Assembly: GCA_900550285.1 (NCBI GenBank)
Contig: URRW01000007.1
Location: 24,713 to 88,712 of the forward strand
DNA: 64,000 nucleotides
Source of the DNA: an uncultured Lachnospiraceae bacterium
GTDB lineage: Bacteria; Bacillota; Clostridia; Lachnospirales; Lachnospiraceae
Direction: 5' to 3'
The position numbers were made by a program, and so were the translations under genes. Position 1 is the first letter of the stretch; each line of letters starts with the position of its first letter. This document shows positions 35,973 through 44,863 of the stretch, in pieces. The notes beneath the pieces were generated by a model. The model did no database searches. It saw nothing but the letters and a program-made list of their open reading frames with translations, and was not told where the DNA came from.

Positions 35973-36909
35973 TTTCCTCTCTCCCGACGATCTCCCTCAC
36001 GACAAACTGCGGCGCATTGTTGATGCAGATATACATCCGCCCTACATATTCCCCGATCAGCCCCAGCATCAGCATGAGCATCCCGCCAATGAACATGATC
36101 GACGCCATCAGCGCGGAAAAACCGATCGGCACGCCGGGCAGAACCAGTTTTTTAATGACCGTATAGATTCCATACAAAAATCCCGCCATCGCGCAGATCA
36201 CGCCGACAAGCGTCGCGATCCTGAGCGGCTTTTCCGAAAATGCCGTAAAGCCGTTGAGCCACAGCGCCAGAAGCTTTCCGAACGTATAGCCGGAGGTTCC
36301 CGACTGACGGTCCCTGTGATGCACCGGGACATTGACGATATTGCGGGTCGCCCGCAGCACCAGCCCGATCACATAGGGAAAGGCGTTTTCATAGCGCAGC
36401 ATCTCATCCAAAACGAAGCGGCGCGCCGCAAAATAGCTGGAAATAAACAGATCCTTCGGCTTGTTCAGCATAAAGCACAGCATCCGGTCATTGACCCTGC
36501 TGCCGAAATTGCGGAACGCGCTGTGATGCTTGTGGTCGTATTTCGCATATGCCACGTCTGCCCCGTCCTCCAGCGCGGTCAGAAGCTTTCCGACCTCGTC
36601 TGCGGGCGTCTGCCCGTCGTCGTCCAAGCAGACCAGAATATCGCCCTTTACCTGATGGAAGCCCGCCATCAGCGCCGCATGCTGCCCGAAATTGCGCGCA
36701 AGGTTTACGCCTGTGATCCGTTTATCCTTCCGGCACAGCTCCCTTATTTTTCCGAAGGTATCGTCCGGCGAACAGTCATTGACTAAAATGACCTCATATT
36801 CATAACGCTCCAGCGCCGACATCGCCGCTTCAATCTCCTCCACCACGCTGCCGATCGTCGCCGCCGACCGGTAGCAGGGGATCACAAAACTGACCAGTTG
36901 CTTTTTCAT
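35956..36909 (-). CDS. GT2 polyprenyl-phosphate glycosyltransferase (GtrB/DPM1-like)
   Basis: A 317-residue GT2 enzyme. LVSFVIPCYRSAATIGSVVE at 5-24, VILVNDCSPDDTFGKIREL, VNLARNFGQHAALMAGFHQV, the metal site CLDDDGQTP and RDRQSGTSGYTFGKLLALWL are all GtrB/Dpm1 marks. Two membrane helices near the C-terminus (about 230-290: IATLVGVICAMAGFLYGIY, FSALMASIMFIGGMLMLML) complete it. It should move a sugar from UDP onto undecaprenyl phosphate; the carrier then flips and feeds GT-C transferases outside. It is the only such enzyme in the window, while several GT-C-like proteins surround it. Start 36909 has GGAGATTACG before it. Confidence 0.88.
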   Translation of the reverse strand: MKKQLVSFVIPCYRSAATIGSVVEEIEAAMSALERYEYEVILVNDCSPDDTFGKIRELCRKDKRITGVNLARNFGQHAALMAGFHQVKGDILVCLDDDGQTPADEVGKLLTALEDGADVAYAKYDHKHHSAFRNFGSRVNDRMLCFMLNKPKDLFISSYFAARRFVLDEMLRYENAFPYVIGLVLRATRNIVNVPVHHRDRQSGTSGYTFGKLLALWLNGFTAFSEKPLRIATLVGVICAMAGFLYGIYTVIKKLVLPGVPIGFSALMASIMFIGGMLMLMLGLIGEYVGRMYICINNAPQFVVREIVGREENEKEE

Positions 36910-36932
36910 CGTAATCTCCATTCTGTATGCCT

Positions 36933-39476
36933 TTACTCTGCCCGATACCACTCTACGACCAGATTTTGTTCATAATCGGAAAGCCCCATTCCATTCAGGC
37001 AAAATGCTTCTATTCCTGCCGCCTCCTGCCGGTTGAGCACTGCCTCCAGCTCCTCCAGCGTCTCCGGCGTCTTTTCCAGCCAGAAGCCCGATGGAAGATT
37101 CGGAACGACAAGCCGCCCTGACAGCGTGCTTCCATCCTCACAAAATGCGTCCATATTGACGACGCCCACATGATACAGGAACTTTTTCAGCTTTCCTTCC
37201 AGCGTAAGCTCCGGCTTTATCTTAACATAATCCGCTTCCGGCGGACACTCTATCTTTTCACCGATAGGATATTCCTTTGTTTCCAAAAGGACGAGCTCCG
37301 GATCTTTTTTTGCCGGCACTCTTTTTAACAGGGAAAACGCGCCTGCGGTCTTTTCCACCTCATAATTTCTGCGGATCGCATCCCATGTCAGCGGATTGTC
37401 CAGATAACGGATATGGCTGTCAATATTATCATTTGTCAAAAGGATACATTCCGCCGCCTTTTCAGACTCAAACCAGTCCGCTACCTTGGAATCCATCCAC
37501 GGAATGTATTCGTTCCCGTTCTGGACAGACGGATACCACACCATATCCCACTCCGGATAAACCGCCCCGTACCCGTTTCTCCACGGATAGACGGTGATCG
37601 TCCGGTCGCCGACCAGGCTTACGATCTCCTCCGGAAGCTGGTTCTGCGCGATAAATTCCGGCGATACGCTGTCGGTATTCAAATGGGTGTAGCGCTCTGC
37701 TTTTGTCAAAAGCGCTTCCTTTACCTTCCCGGTATTATTCTGCAGCGCATGGGCGGAAAGCGCGCCGGTGCAAAATACCGCTCCCACCATCACAGCTCCG
37801 GCAGCGGCAAGCATAGGCTTCCCGCTTCTGCATTTTTTCCACAGTTCCTCCCAGTTTACCGACAATACCACTGCCGAAAACAACATTGCAAACAGCCACA
37901 GCCCTACCTTGAGCCCATGTCTTGTGGTCGCATATTTATAGACAAAAAACATCGACGCGGAGCAGGCAAGAATGACCGTTGACGATTTATAATCTGCAAG
38001 GAGCGATCCTGCAAGCAAAATCACATAGCAGACCATGATCACGATCAGCCAGCGAAGCTCTGCGCCGTCTACCACCTGATCCCACTGCATCGTCAGCATC
38101 CAGCCGTCCGACAGCTTCAAAATCCCCGAAACATATCCCGCCAGGCTTTTGAAGGACGGACAATAAATCAGATACAGCACCGGCATGCTGACAAGCGCCG
38201 GTACAAATAATAAAAAGCTCTTCCACCTTTTGCAGAACACTGTAGAAAAGAAACCGAGCAGCACAAAAAAGGCAATCCCGCTCGTAAACGTCGAAAACTT
38301 TCCAAAAAACATCAGCGCCAGCAAAATATTGGGAATTGCCGCCACATATCCTGCGCCCGCAGACCACAAGACCGCAGACAAAACCGCCAGATACAAAAGA
38401 TAATTGTCGCTTGTAGGCGCGCTGTAGCCCGCCAGATATACAAAGAACGACAGCGCGACCGCCATTCCCCCGATCTTTCCCGCTGTATACGCGCGGTACA
38501 GACGGTAAAGAAGCCACAGATGCATGCCGAACACGCAAAACCAGATTGCGACGCCGCCCCAGTAATATAGCGTATTTTCCGGAAGCTTCATCAGATAGCA
38601 CAGGTATCCCAGCGGTCCATAGGTAAAGTAAATATCCCGCCCGAATTTCAGCCCTTCCACGTTCGCGATGTTCAGGAAATATCTCCATGAGGGGTCAAAT
38701 TCCGTATTTTCCAGATAATAGATCACATTTGGGACGCTTAAGACAAACTGCGCCGCCAAAAGACCGATCACGCCGATCCTTGAAGCCGTTTCTTTTTTAC
38801 GGCTGTCCCAAAATACCGCCCTGCCCTGTTCTGCCAGCTGTTTTTTCTGTGTCCGGAAGGCTCCTGTGCACAGCCGGAGCAATACCAGACAGCATACCGC
38901 CATTAACAGGGTGATCGTCATTTTTTCCCATTCCGACGCGGACGGCGAAAATCCATATGCCGCCAGCACGCTCCCTGCCACAGGGGCATCTGTCCCCGTA
39001 TAGCACCTGCCGTTTAACAGCGGGGCATTTTCGCCGTCCGAAGCCAGCACATACGGCGGAATGGAGCAGCCCTGCGCGCTTAGCTGCAGCGTATAGGGGC
39101 TTCCTTTTTTTACCCGCGATACAAGGGAAAAATATTGCCACTCTCCGGCGGCAATATCGGAAACCGCCTTCGTCTCCTCTGCTTTGATCTTCCCGTCCTC
39201 GTCAAGGAGCCTTACGGTTACCTCTCCCTGCCCGTCCTCCGCCAGATTGATAAAAATAAATTCCGCGCCCTTCAGGTAGCGCTGATCCGGCACAAACTCC
39301 TGAAACACATCCTGTTCCAGCGATATCGTCTGAAAAACCGACGCATCCGGCTCCTGGACTTCAAATCCCGCATGAAGCCCGTCGTAAATCCAGATATAAA
39401 AAATCCCCGCCAGAAACAGCGCCACAATACCTGCCAGCGCTGCCCGGACAGATGCCTTTTCCTTCTCCCTTTTCAT
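36933..39476 (-). CDS. Giant polytopic membrane protein with outer beta domain, probable GT-C transferase
   Basis: An 847-residue protein of unknown family. A membrane anchor (about 13-32) is followed by an outer beta-rich domain (about 40-170: FQEFVPDQRYLKGAEFIFIN, SPYTLQLSAQGCSIPPYV). Then come about a dozen membrane segments, the second group beginning with a YYLENTEFDPSWRYFLNIAN loop whose acidic residues resemble a GT-C active loop. A long outer C-terminal part (about 600-847) ends it. The N-terminal domain shows the same order of features as that of the Wzy-like protein at 31.7-34.2 kb. Start 39476 overlaps nothing, being two bases from the GNAT stop. It is cotranscribed with a GtrB-like donor enzyme, which fits a polyprenyl-phosphate-sugar-dependent transferase; this is inference. 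Confidence 0.55.
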   Translation of the reverse strand: MKREKEKASVRAALAGIVALFLAGIFYIWIYDGLHAGFEVQEPDASVFQTISLEQDVFQEFVPDQRYLKGAEFIFINLAEDGQGEVTVRLLDEDGKIKAEETKAVSDIAAGEWQYFSLVSRVKKGSPYTLQLSAQGCSIPPYVLASDGENAPLLNGRCYTGTDAPVAGSVLAAYGFSPSASEWEKMTITLLMAVCCLVLLRLCTGAFRTQKKQLAEQGRAVFWDSRKKETASRIGVIGLLAAQFVLSVPNVIYYLENTEFDPSWRYFLNIANVEGLKFGRDIYFTYGPLGYLCYLMKLPENTLYYWGGVAIWFCVFGMHLWLLYRLYRAYTAGKIGGMAVALSFFVYLAGYSAPTSDNYLLYLAVLSAVLWSAGAGYVAAIPNILLALMFFGKFSTFTSGIAFFVLLGFFSTVFCKRWKSFLLFVPALVSMPVLYLIYCPSFKSLAGYVSGILKLSDGWMLTMQWDQVVDGAELRWLIVIMVCYVILLAGSLLADYKSSTVILACSASMFFVYKYATTRHGLKVGLWLFAMLFSAVVLSVNWEELWKKCRSGKPMLAAAGAVMVGAVFCTGALSAHALQNNTGKVKEALLTKAERYTHLNTDSVSPEFIAQNQLPEEIVSLVGDRTITVYPWRNGYGAVYPEWDMVWYPSVQNGNEYIPWMDSKVADWFESEKAAECILLTNDNIDSHIRYLDNPLTWDAIRRNYEVEKTAGAFSLLKRVPAKKDPELVLLETKEYPIGEKIECPPEADYVKIKPELTLEGKLKKFLYHVGVVNMDAFCEDGSTLSGRLVVPNLPSGFWLEKTPETLEELEAVLNRQEAAGIEAFCLNGMGLSDYEQNLVVEWYRAE

Positions 39477-39477
39477 C

Positions 39478-40041
39478 TCACCTGTTCTCCTCAAATAAAA
39501 TCGCCATCAGCAGCATATCCCGATAGCGTCCGTCCTGCAAAAATTCATCCCGCAGGCACGCCTCCTGCACAAACCCGGCGTTCCGGTAGCTTTTTACCGC
39601 GCCGGCATTGTCCGCAAATACCCGCAGCATCAGCTTGTGCAGCTTCAATCCATCCCGCGCATACGAAACCGCAAGACGCGCCGCCTCCGTGCCGACGCCC
39701 TTTCCGACAGCGTCCTCCTCCCCGATAAAAATGCCGTACTCCGCCTTTTTATTGTCCCGGTCGATGTCCCTGAAATAAACGCTTCCCAGCGGACGGCCCG
39801 TCTCCTTTTCACAGATGATAAACTGCACGGCCCGTCCTGTCCCAACCTGCGTGCGCATCCATTCCTCGTGCCCTTCCTTTGTGAAAGGCTTCTGATAAAT
39901 GAAATTTTTCCGCACCCGCTCCTGATTGCGCCACGCGATGATCCGCTCCGTATCTTCCAAGCCGATGGGGCGCAGAAAAATCCTTTCCCCAATAAGCCGC
40001 GCTTCCCTGCCCTGCTCTGCCGTTCTGTTTATATTTTCCAT
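39478..40041 (-). CDS. GNAT N-acetyltransferase (PseH/RimJ-like)
   Basis: A 187-residue GNAT protein. RIFLRPIGLEDTERIIAWRN near 20-39 is the usual start of the fold. GSVYFRDIDRDNKKAEYGIF and then GKGVGTEAARLAVSYARDGL (the acetyl-CoA pyrophosphate loop, R/Q-x-x-G-x-G/A) follow, ending with LRVFADNAGAVKSYRNAGF. It resembles PseH and WecD-type enzymes, which acetylate the 4-amino group of UDP- or dTDP-amino sugars. With two aminotransferases in the locus and no PglD, it is a candidate for N-acetylating one of their products. The stop lies one base before the next start (39476), which means tight coupling. RimJ-type protein acetylation is the alternative. Confidence 0.75.
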   Translation of the reverse strand: MENINRTAEQGREARLIGERIFLRPIGLEDTERIIAWRNQERVRKNFIYQKPFTKEGHEEWMRTQVGTGRAVQFIICEKETGRPLGSVYFRDIDRDNKKAEYGIFIGEEDAVGKGVGTEAARLAVSYARDGLKLHKLMLRVFADNAGAVKSYRNAGFVQEACLRDEFLQDGRYRDMLLMAILFEENR

Positions 40042-40045
40042 ACTC

Positions 40046-41950
40046 TTACTCGTCCTCTTCTGCCTCCAACGTCGTTTTCGGAAGCCGCTCTGCCGGGATC
40101 ACCTGATAAATATCCGTTTTGCCCTCAATGCTTCCGACCTTTAAGACCGAAGCTTCCACTCCCGTATCCGCAAAAAATTCTTCCAGCCAGCCAACGTCCG
40201 CGCCCGCTTCCGCCAGCAGGTTCACGCCGTCTCCGGCGCACACCGCCTCTCCCATGGAGGAAAACCCAAAGGCAGAAAGCTTCCGGGCTGTCAGCGGGCT
40301 TTTGACAAGCCAGCCGCCCAGCAGATCGTAGTTAAAGGGCTTGTCCCGGTCCGTCATGATCTTTTCCGAATAAGCGACCGTGGAATACACATCCTCCAGA
40401 AACAGCGTTTTCGGATGCGCCATACAATAATCCATTACCGCCTCGTTTGCTGCGTTGACCGTTTCCCGCCGTCCGGCTTCTGCCCCGATTTCCGAAATCG
40501 TCCCGGGCAGGAACACAAGCCCTACAGCCACGCACGCCCCGGCAAACAGCGCCGAAGCATGCTCCGGCGTCAGGAACCCCTTTGCCGCTGCGCACACCTT
40601 GTCAGCGGCAGACTCCCGCATCGCTTCTTCCCGCCGCTCTGTCAGCCACAGTCCTGCAAACAAAAGGATCTGCGCCAGATACAGCGGATGCGTCACGCGC
40701 TCCACCATGCGCCCCTGCAAAAGCAGATACAGCCACAGAAAAGCCCCGCACGCCCCGGCAAGAAGCGGCTGCCACAGCTTCCATAGCCGCCCTTTTTTGC
40801 AGGATAAAACGCATACTGCCAGCCCCATGCCGATCCAGATCAGGTTAAGGGGCGCGTCCCCTTTCCCGAACCAGTTTTCATGAAGCAGCCTCCAGACCGC
40901 GACCGAAAGCCCCTGCCCCCCGGAAGCCTTCTGTCCCGCGGAAATCTCCTGTCCTGCAATCTCCTCCTGCCCCGAAGCCGCCTGCGCCAGCTGATGCATC
41001 AGCCCTGCGTCGATCCCATCGTCTGCGCCGAAATTGTAGTTGGCAAGAAGCTGCTGCCGCGCTTTGGAAATGCCGAGCTTTTCATAGGCATCCTTGTTCT
41101 CCTCATACTGTTCTGCAAAATCCAGCCGGTAATCATAAAGCGCCGTCCGGTCGTCAAAAAACTGCCGGAACTGCTTCCACTCCGTCCCGGAATAAGCAGC
41201 TGCGTCCGCCGCATACAAAATGCCCATGCCGGCAAGAAGCGCCCCGAAGAGGGAAACATACCGCACTGCCGCGCCGCTTTTCCTTTTTGCAGGCGCATTC
41301 TTCTGTTCCGCCGCATTCTTCTTTACCAGCGGATCCTTCTGTTCCGCCGCATCCCGCTTTTCGTTCCGTGCCTCCCGCACCAGCGCGCACAGCCCCGCGA
41401 TGCACGCCAGCGGCAAAATCAGCAGCGCCATCTCCGTCCGCAGGCAGAACGCGAGCCAGTACAGCAAAAGCGCGATCCATCTGCGCCGCTTCGCCGTCAA
41501 AATCCAGAACAGCGCCGCCCCGGCAAGCATCCCCGCCGTCACCGTATACTGCATATACACAAAGTGCATCCCAAACGCCGCCGTCCACAAAAGCCCTTCC
41601 GCCGCAAGCACAATCGCCTTTCCGGCACGGGTTTTGCAGCATGCCGCGCTCTGGTATCCGACAGCCCAGACCGCCCCGAACTGGCACAGGATCAAAAAGA
41701 CGCCGAACACCGGGACCGAAAGCCCCCGGTACAAAACGGAAAGCACAAAGCCCAGCGGATACAAAAGCTGCATCGTGTATCCGCTGGGGCTTCCCGAATA
41801 GACGCCCGACAAAATATCCTTGATCAATACGTCGTCGTTTAAGTCATAATAAAAATCCCACCCGGTCACAAAAACGGCGAACACGGCGGCTGTCAGAAAG
41901 AGGGATGCCGTCAGGTTTTCATGCTGTTTCAAACGGTTCTTAAGCCCCAT
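40046..41950 (-). CDS. Polytopic membrane protein, GT-C-like, with Ala/Glu/Lys- and Gln/Gly-rich loops
   Basis: A 634-residue protein with about eleven membrane segments. The first (16-32) is followed by TGWDFYYDLNDDVLIKDILS, an acidic outer loop right where GT-C transferases keep their catalytic Asp. Two odd hydrophilic loops stand out: one near residues 197-224 with a repeated AAEQK (AAEQKDPLVKKNAAEQKNAP) encoded by a direct DNA repeat, and one near 325-345 with GQEEIAGQEISAGQKASGGQ. Both have low-complexity character and may vary between strains. The C-terminal outer tail ends in VIPAERLPKTTLEAEEDE. ATG 41950 overlaps the upstream aminotransferase stop by 11 bp. Function unrecognised; a transferase role is inferred. 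Confidence 0.5.
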   Translation of the reverse strand: MGLKNRLKQHENLTASLFLTAAVFAVFVTGWDFYYDLNDDVLIKDILSGVYSGSPSGYTMQLLYPLGFVLSVLYRGLSVPVFGVFLILCQFGAVWAVGYQSAACCKTRAGKAIVLAAEGLLWTAAFGMHFVYMQYTVTAGMLAGAALFWILTAKRRRWIALLLYWLAFCLRTEMALLILPLACIAGLCALVREARNEKRDAAEQKDPLVKKNAAEQKNAPAKRKSGAAVRYVSLFGALLAGMGILYAADAAAYSGTEWKQFRQFFDDRTALYDYRLDFAEQYEENKDAYEKLGISKARQQLLANYNFGADDGIDAGLMHQLAQAASGQEEIAGQEISAGQKASGGQGLSVAVWRLLHENWFGKGDAPLNLIWIGMGLAVCVLSCKKGRLWKLWQPLLAGACGAFLWLYLLLQGRMVERVTHPLYLAQILLFAGLWLTERREEAMRESAADKVCAAAKGFLTPEHASALFAGACVAVGLVFLPGTISEIGAEAGRRETVNAANEAVMDYCMAHPKTLFLEDVYSTVAYSEKIMTDRDKPFNYDLLGGWLVKSPLTARKLSAFGFSSMGEAVCAGDGVNLLAEAGADVGWLEEFFADTGVEASVLKVGSIEGKTDIYQVIPAERLPKTTLEAEEDE

Positions 41951-43115
41951 AAAATTCCTTTACCTTCTCTGCTACAAAAGCAGCCTCTTCTTCGGTCAGC
42001 CCGTAATACATGGGCAGGCGCAGAATCCGCTCGCTCTCCTTTGTCGTATAGCGGTCCTCGCCGCAGAAGCGCCCGTATTTTAAGCCCGCGGGAGCGGAAT
42101 GCAGCGGCACATAATGATAAACCGCTAAAATATCGTGTTCCTTCAGGAAATCGATCAGCGCGGCACGCTCTTTTTCATCCGTCGTTTTTAACCAAAACAT
42201 ATGGGCGTTGTGCACGCAGCCCTCAGGGATCGTCTGCAGCTCAATTTTGCCTGCGTCTGCCAGCGGCTTTAACAGCTCAAAATACTGGTTCCACCGCGCC
42301 AGCCGCGCCCTATTGATTGCATCCGCCATTTCCAGCTGGGCGTACAGATACGCCACGTTTAATTCGCTGGGCAGATAGCTGGAGCCGAAATCCTGCCAGC
42401 GGTACTTGTCCACCTGGCCGCGGTAATATTTGCTCCGATCAGTACCCTTTTCACGGATGATCTCCGCCCGCTCCACATTTGCGGGATCCTTGATCAGAAG
42501 CGCGCCGCCCTCGCCCATGCTGTAATTTTTCGTCTCGTGGAAGCTGTAGCAGCCGTAATCGCCGATGCTGCCAAGCGCCTGCCCCTTATAGGAAGCCATC
42601 ACGCCCTGCGCCGCGTCTTCGATCACGGTCAGCCCGTGCCTGCGCGCAATGTCCATGATCGTGTCCATCTCGCACGCTACGCCCGCATAGTGCACCGGAA
42701 CGATCGCCCTTGTCTTTTCCGTGACCGCTGCCTCGATCAGCGTCTCGTCAATGTTCATCGTATCCGGGCGAATATCCACAAATACCGGCACGCCGCCGCG
42801 CAGCACAAAGGCGTTCGCCGTAGAAACAAACGTAAAGGAGGGCATGATAATCTCGTCGCCCGGCCGGATGTCTGCCAGAAGCGCCGCCAGCTCCGTCGCA
42901 TGGGTGCAGGAGGTCGTCATGAGGCACTTTGCCGTCCCGGTTTTTTCCTCAAACCACCGGTTCGCCTTTTTCGTAAATTCGCCGTCGCCGCAGATCTTCT
43001 GATTTTCCACCGCCTGCCGCACATACTCGTACTCCTTCCCCGTAAAGGGCGGCACGTTGAAGCGGATCTTTTCTTTTCCCGTAAAGGGTACTTTTATATT
43101 CTCTGTTTTTCCCAT
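41940..43115 (-). CDS. dTDP-4-amino-4,6-dideoxyhexose transaminase (WecE/RffA-like, DegT family)
   Basis: A 391-residue PLP enzyme. It has IRFNVPPFTGKEYEYVRQAV at the start, MTTSCTHATELAALLADIRP, VIEDAAQGVMASYKGQALGS (Asp of the PLP site) and CYSFHETKNYSMGEGGALLI, where Lys in ETKN binds PLP. FHETKNYSMGEGGAL is a mark of WecE/RffA and FdtB, which make dTDP-Fuc4N or dTDP-Fuc3N from dTDP-4-keto-6-deoxyglucose. No RmlA or RmlB gene is in the window, so the dTDP sugar must be supplied from elsewhere. Start 43115 follows AAAGAAGGAATGACG; two earlier ATGs lack as good a site. Enzyme class is strong; the sugar nucleotide is inferred. Confidence 0.85.
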   Translation of the reverse strand: MGKTENIKVPFTGKEKIRFNVPPFTGKEYEYVRQAVENQKICGDGEFTKKANRWFEEKTGTAKCLMTTSCTHATELAALLADIRPGDEIIMPSFTFVSTANAFVLRGGVPVFVDIRPDTMNIDETLIEAAVTEKTRAIVPVHYAGVACEMDTIMDIARRHGLTVIEDAAQGVMASYKGQALGSIGDYGCYSFHETKNYSMGEGGALLIKDPANVERAEIIREKGTDRSKYYRGQVDKYRWQDFGSSYLPSELNVAYLYAQLEMADAINRARLARWNQYFELLKPLADAGKIELQTIPEGCVHNAHMFWLKTTDEKERAALIDFLKEHDILAVYHYVPLHSAPAGLKYGRFCGEDRYTTKESERILRLPMYYGLTEEEAAFVAEKVKEFYGA

Positions 43116-43144
43116 CGTCATTCCTTCTTTCCCGTTTTTCATCT

Positions 43145-44863
43145 CTATTCGTAAATCTGATAAACGCCGTTGTCCAGCCGCAGCTCATAGGCGTTTGCTT
43201 CCAGAAATTCCTGCAGAAGCGCCCATTTTTCCGCCTCCTGCGCATCCTCTGTCTCCACCTTGCCCGGGCAGAGGATCACCGCCGGATTTTCGGAATCCAT
43301 TTGTTCGAGCTTTTCCAGATCCGCCCGCATCGTCTCTGCCGGGTAAGTGTTCATGTCCGGCCAGTCGTGGGACAGCGCCGGCGCCATGTCAAACATCCAG
43401 CAAAAGCCCGGCACATCACCGAAGGTCAGAAGCTTCCTGCCCCGTTCTGCGTCGTCTCTCAGATTTTCATTATAATAATCCACAACCGGCTGGATCGCCT
43501 CCGCGTTGGCGCGGTTCGTCCTTGCCCCGGCAAGCTTTTCACAGCCCGTCACAACGCTGCCGCGCTTCTGTCCTTCGATGCTGTCGCGGAATACCGCCCG
43601 CCCCCCGAAGCCCGCGCTCTGCACGAGAAAAACAGCGCCCACAAAAACCATCATCGCCCGGACTGCGAACGTCCCCTTTTTTGCCCGCAGCAAAATCCAC
43701 ACGCGGTACCCCAGCCAGAATGTCACCGGGGCGGCTAAAAACAGGTTGTTCATATTCGGATACGTCTCGTTGTTGCTGCCGATCGGCGTGATTGCAATGA
43801 CAAGCAGCACAAGCAGCGCCAGCAGCTTATCGCGCCGAAACATCCTTTTATCCAGAAGCGCCCAGACACACAGCCCCACCGCCGCATACAAAAGCACCAT
43901 CATCCACTCGAACACGCTCCAGTAAAAGGCATACTGGAAATTGAACATCCCCCTGCCCCATAGAAACCGCAGAAGCACCGGAAGCATGCACACATAGACT
44001 GCCGCCTTCGTCTTTTCCAGCTTTCCCGGAAACAGGATGAACAGCACCGTTCCCATGGACGCCGCCACCACGATCAGAAGCACCCATTTAAAAGAGCGTA
44101 CATAGGCGCCGAACACCGACGTCAGCATCGAAAAGGGCGAATAGGTCGCGTCCGTCCCCGAATAGCCGGACAGCCCTGCCAGCATCTGCCCGTAGGCGTC
44201 AAAGCCAAACTGCAGGGAAATTGCCAGAAAGCCTGCCGCAAACGCCGCAAAAAAGCCTGCCGCACAGACGCCGACGTCCTTCCAGATCTCCTTTGCGGGC
44301 TTTTTTTTCACGATCCCATAATAAAATACCGCGACGATCAGGCCGCATTCCAGAATATTGGGCAGCCGCGTGATCACGCTCGCGCCCAGGCACACGCCTG
44401 CAAGCCCCATCCAGAACCGCTTCTGCCACACAAGCCCCCTGTACAGAAAGACCGTCCCGCACAAAAACAAGGCAAAGGTCAGGTAGTTGTACAGGCTCGT
44501 GGTCGGGATCCAGCACAGGCTTATCGCCGCCATCTCGCCGAGAAAGGCGATCCATGGGGGCATCTTTCCCTTCAGGAAAAAATAGGACAAAAGCGCCATG
44601 CCGCTTACGATCAGCCCGGTATAAAACCGCATCCCCACAAGGCTGTCCCCAAAGGGCAGCCGGATCAAAAACGCGCCCAGCACGTTTGCCAGATAGGTCG
44701 CCACCGTCCATTCCTGCCCCGCCTCCGGGAAAAACCGGTAGTTTACCAGCCCGTAGCAGGTGTCCGTCAGCTCGATCCCCTGCGTGATCTTAAGCAGCGG
44801 ATATAATAAAAGCGCCGCCGGAAATAAATATTGTATGAAAATCCGTTTCGTCCGATCCTTCAC
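43145..44863 (-). CDS. Polytopic membrane protein, GT39/ArnT-like
   Basis: A 572-residue protein with about twelve membrane segments. After the first one (about 10-24) comes TQGIELTDTCYGLVNYRFFP, an acidic outer loop of the GT-C kind, and further on ITRLPNILECG, which recalls the R-rich region before the third outer loop in PMT/ArnT-like enzymes. The outer C-terminal domain (about 430-572) ends in NAYELRLDNGVYQIYE. The start codon is GTG at 44863; GGAGGAAGGTAA precedes it and it overlaps the upstream stop by 4 bp (GTGA), so it is translationally coupled. It likely moves a sugar from a polyprenyl-phosphate donor outside; this is inferred from topology only. Confidence 0.55.
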   Translation of the reverse strand: MKDRTKRIFIQYLFPAALLLYPLLKITQGIELTDTCYGLVNYRFFPEAGQEWTVATYLANVLGAFLIRLPFGDSLVGMRFYTGLIVSGMALLSYFFLKGKMPPWIAFLGEMAAISLCWIPTTSLYNYLTFALFLCGTVFLYRGLVWQKRFWMGLAGVCLGASVITRLPNILECGLIVAVFYYGIVKKKPAKEIWKDVGVCAAGFFAAFAAGFLAISLQFGFDAYGQMLAGLSGYSGTDATYSPFSMLTSVFGAYVRSFKWVLLIVVAASMGTVLFILFPGKLEKTKAAVYVCMLPVLLRFLWGRGMFNFQYAFYWSVFEWMMVLLYAAVGLCVWALLDKRMFRRDKLLALLVLLVIAITPIGSNNETYPNMNNLFLAAPVTFWLGYRVWILLRAKKGTFAVRAMMVFVGAVFLVQSAGFGGRAVFRDSIEGQKRGSVVTGCEKLAGARTNRANAEAIQPVVDYYNENLRDDAERGRKLLTFGDVPGFCWMFDMAPALSHDWPDMNTYPAETMRADLEKLEQMDSENPAVILCPGKVETEDAQEAEKWALLQEFLEANAYELRLDNGVYQIYE

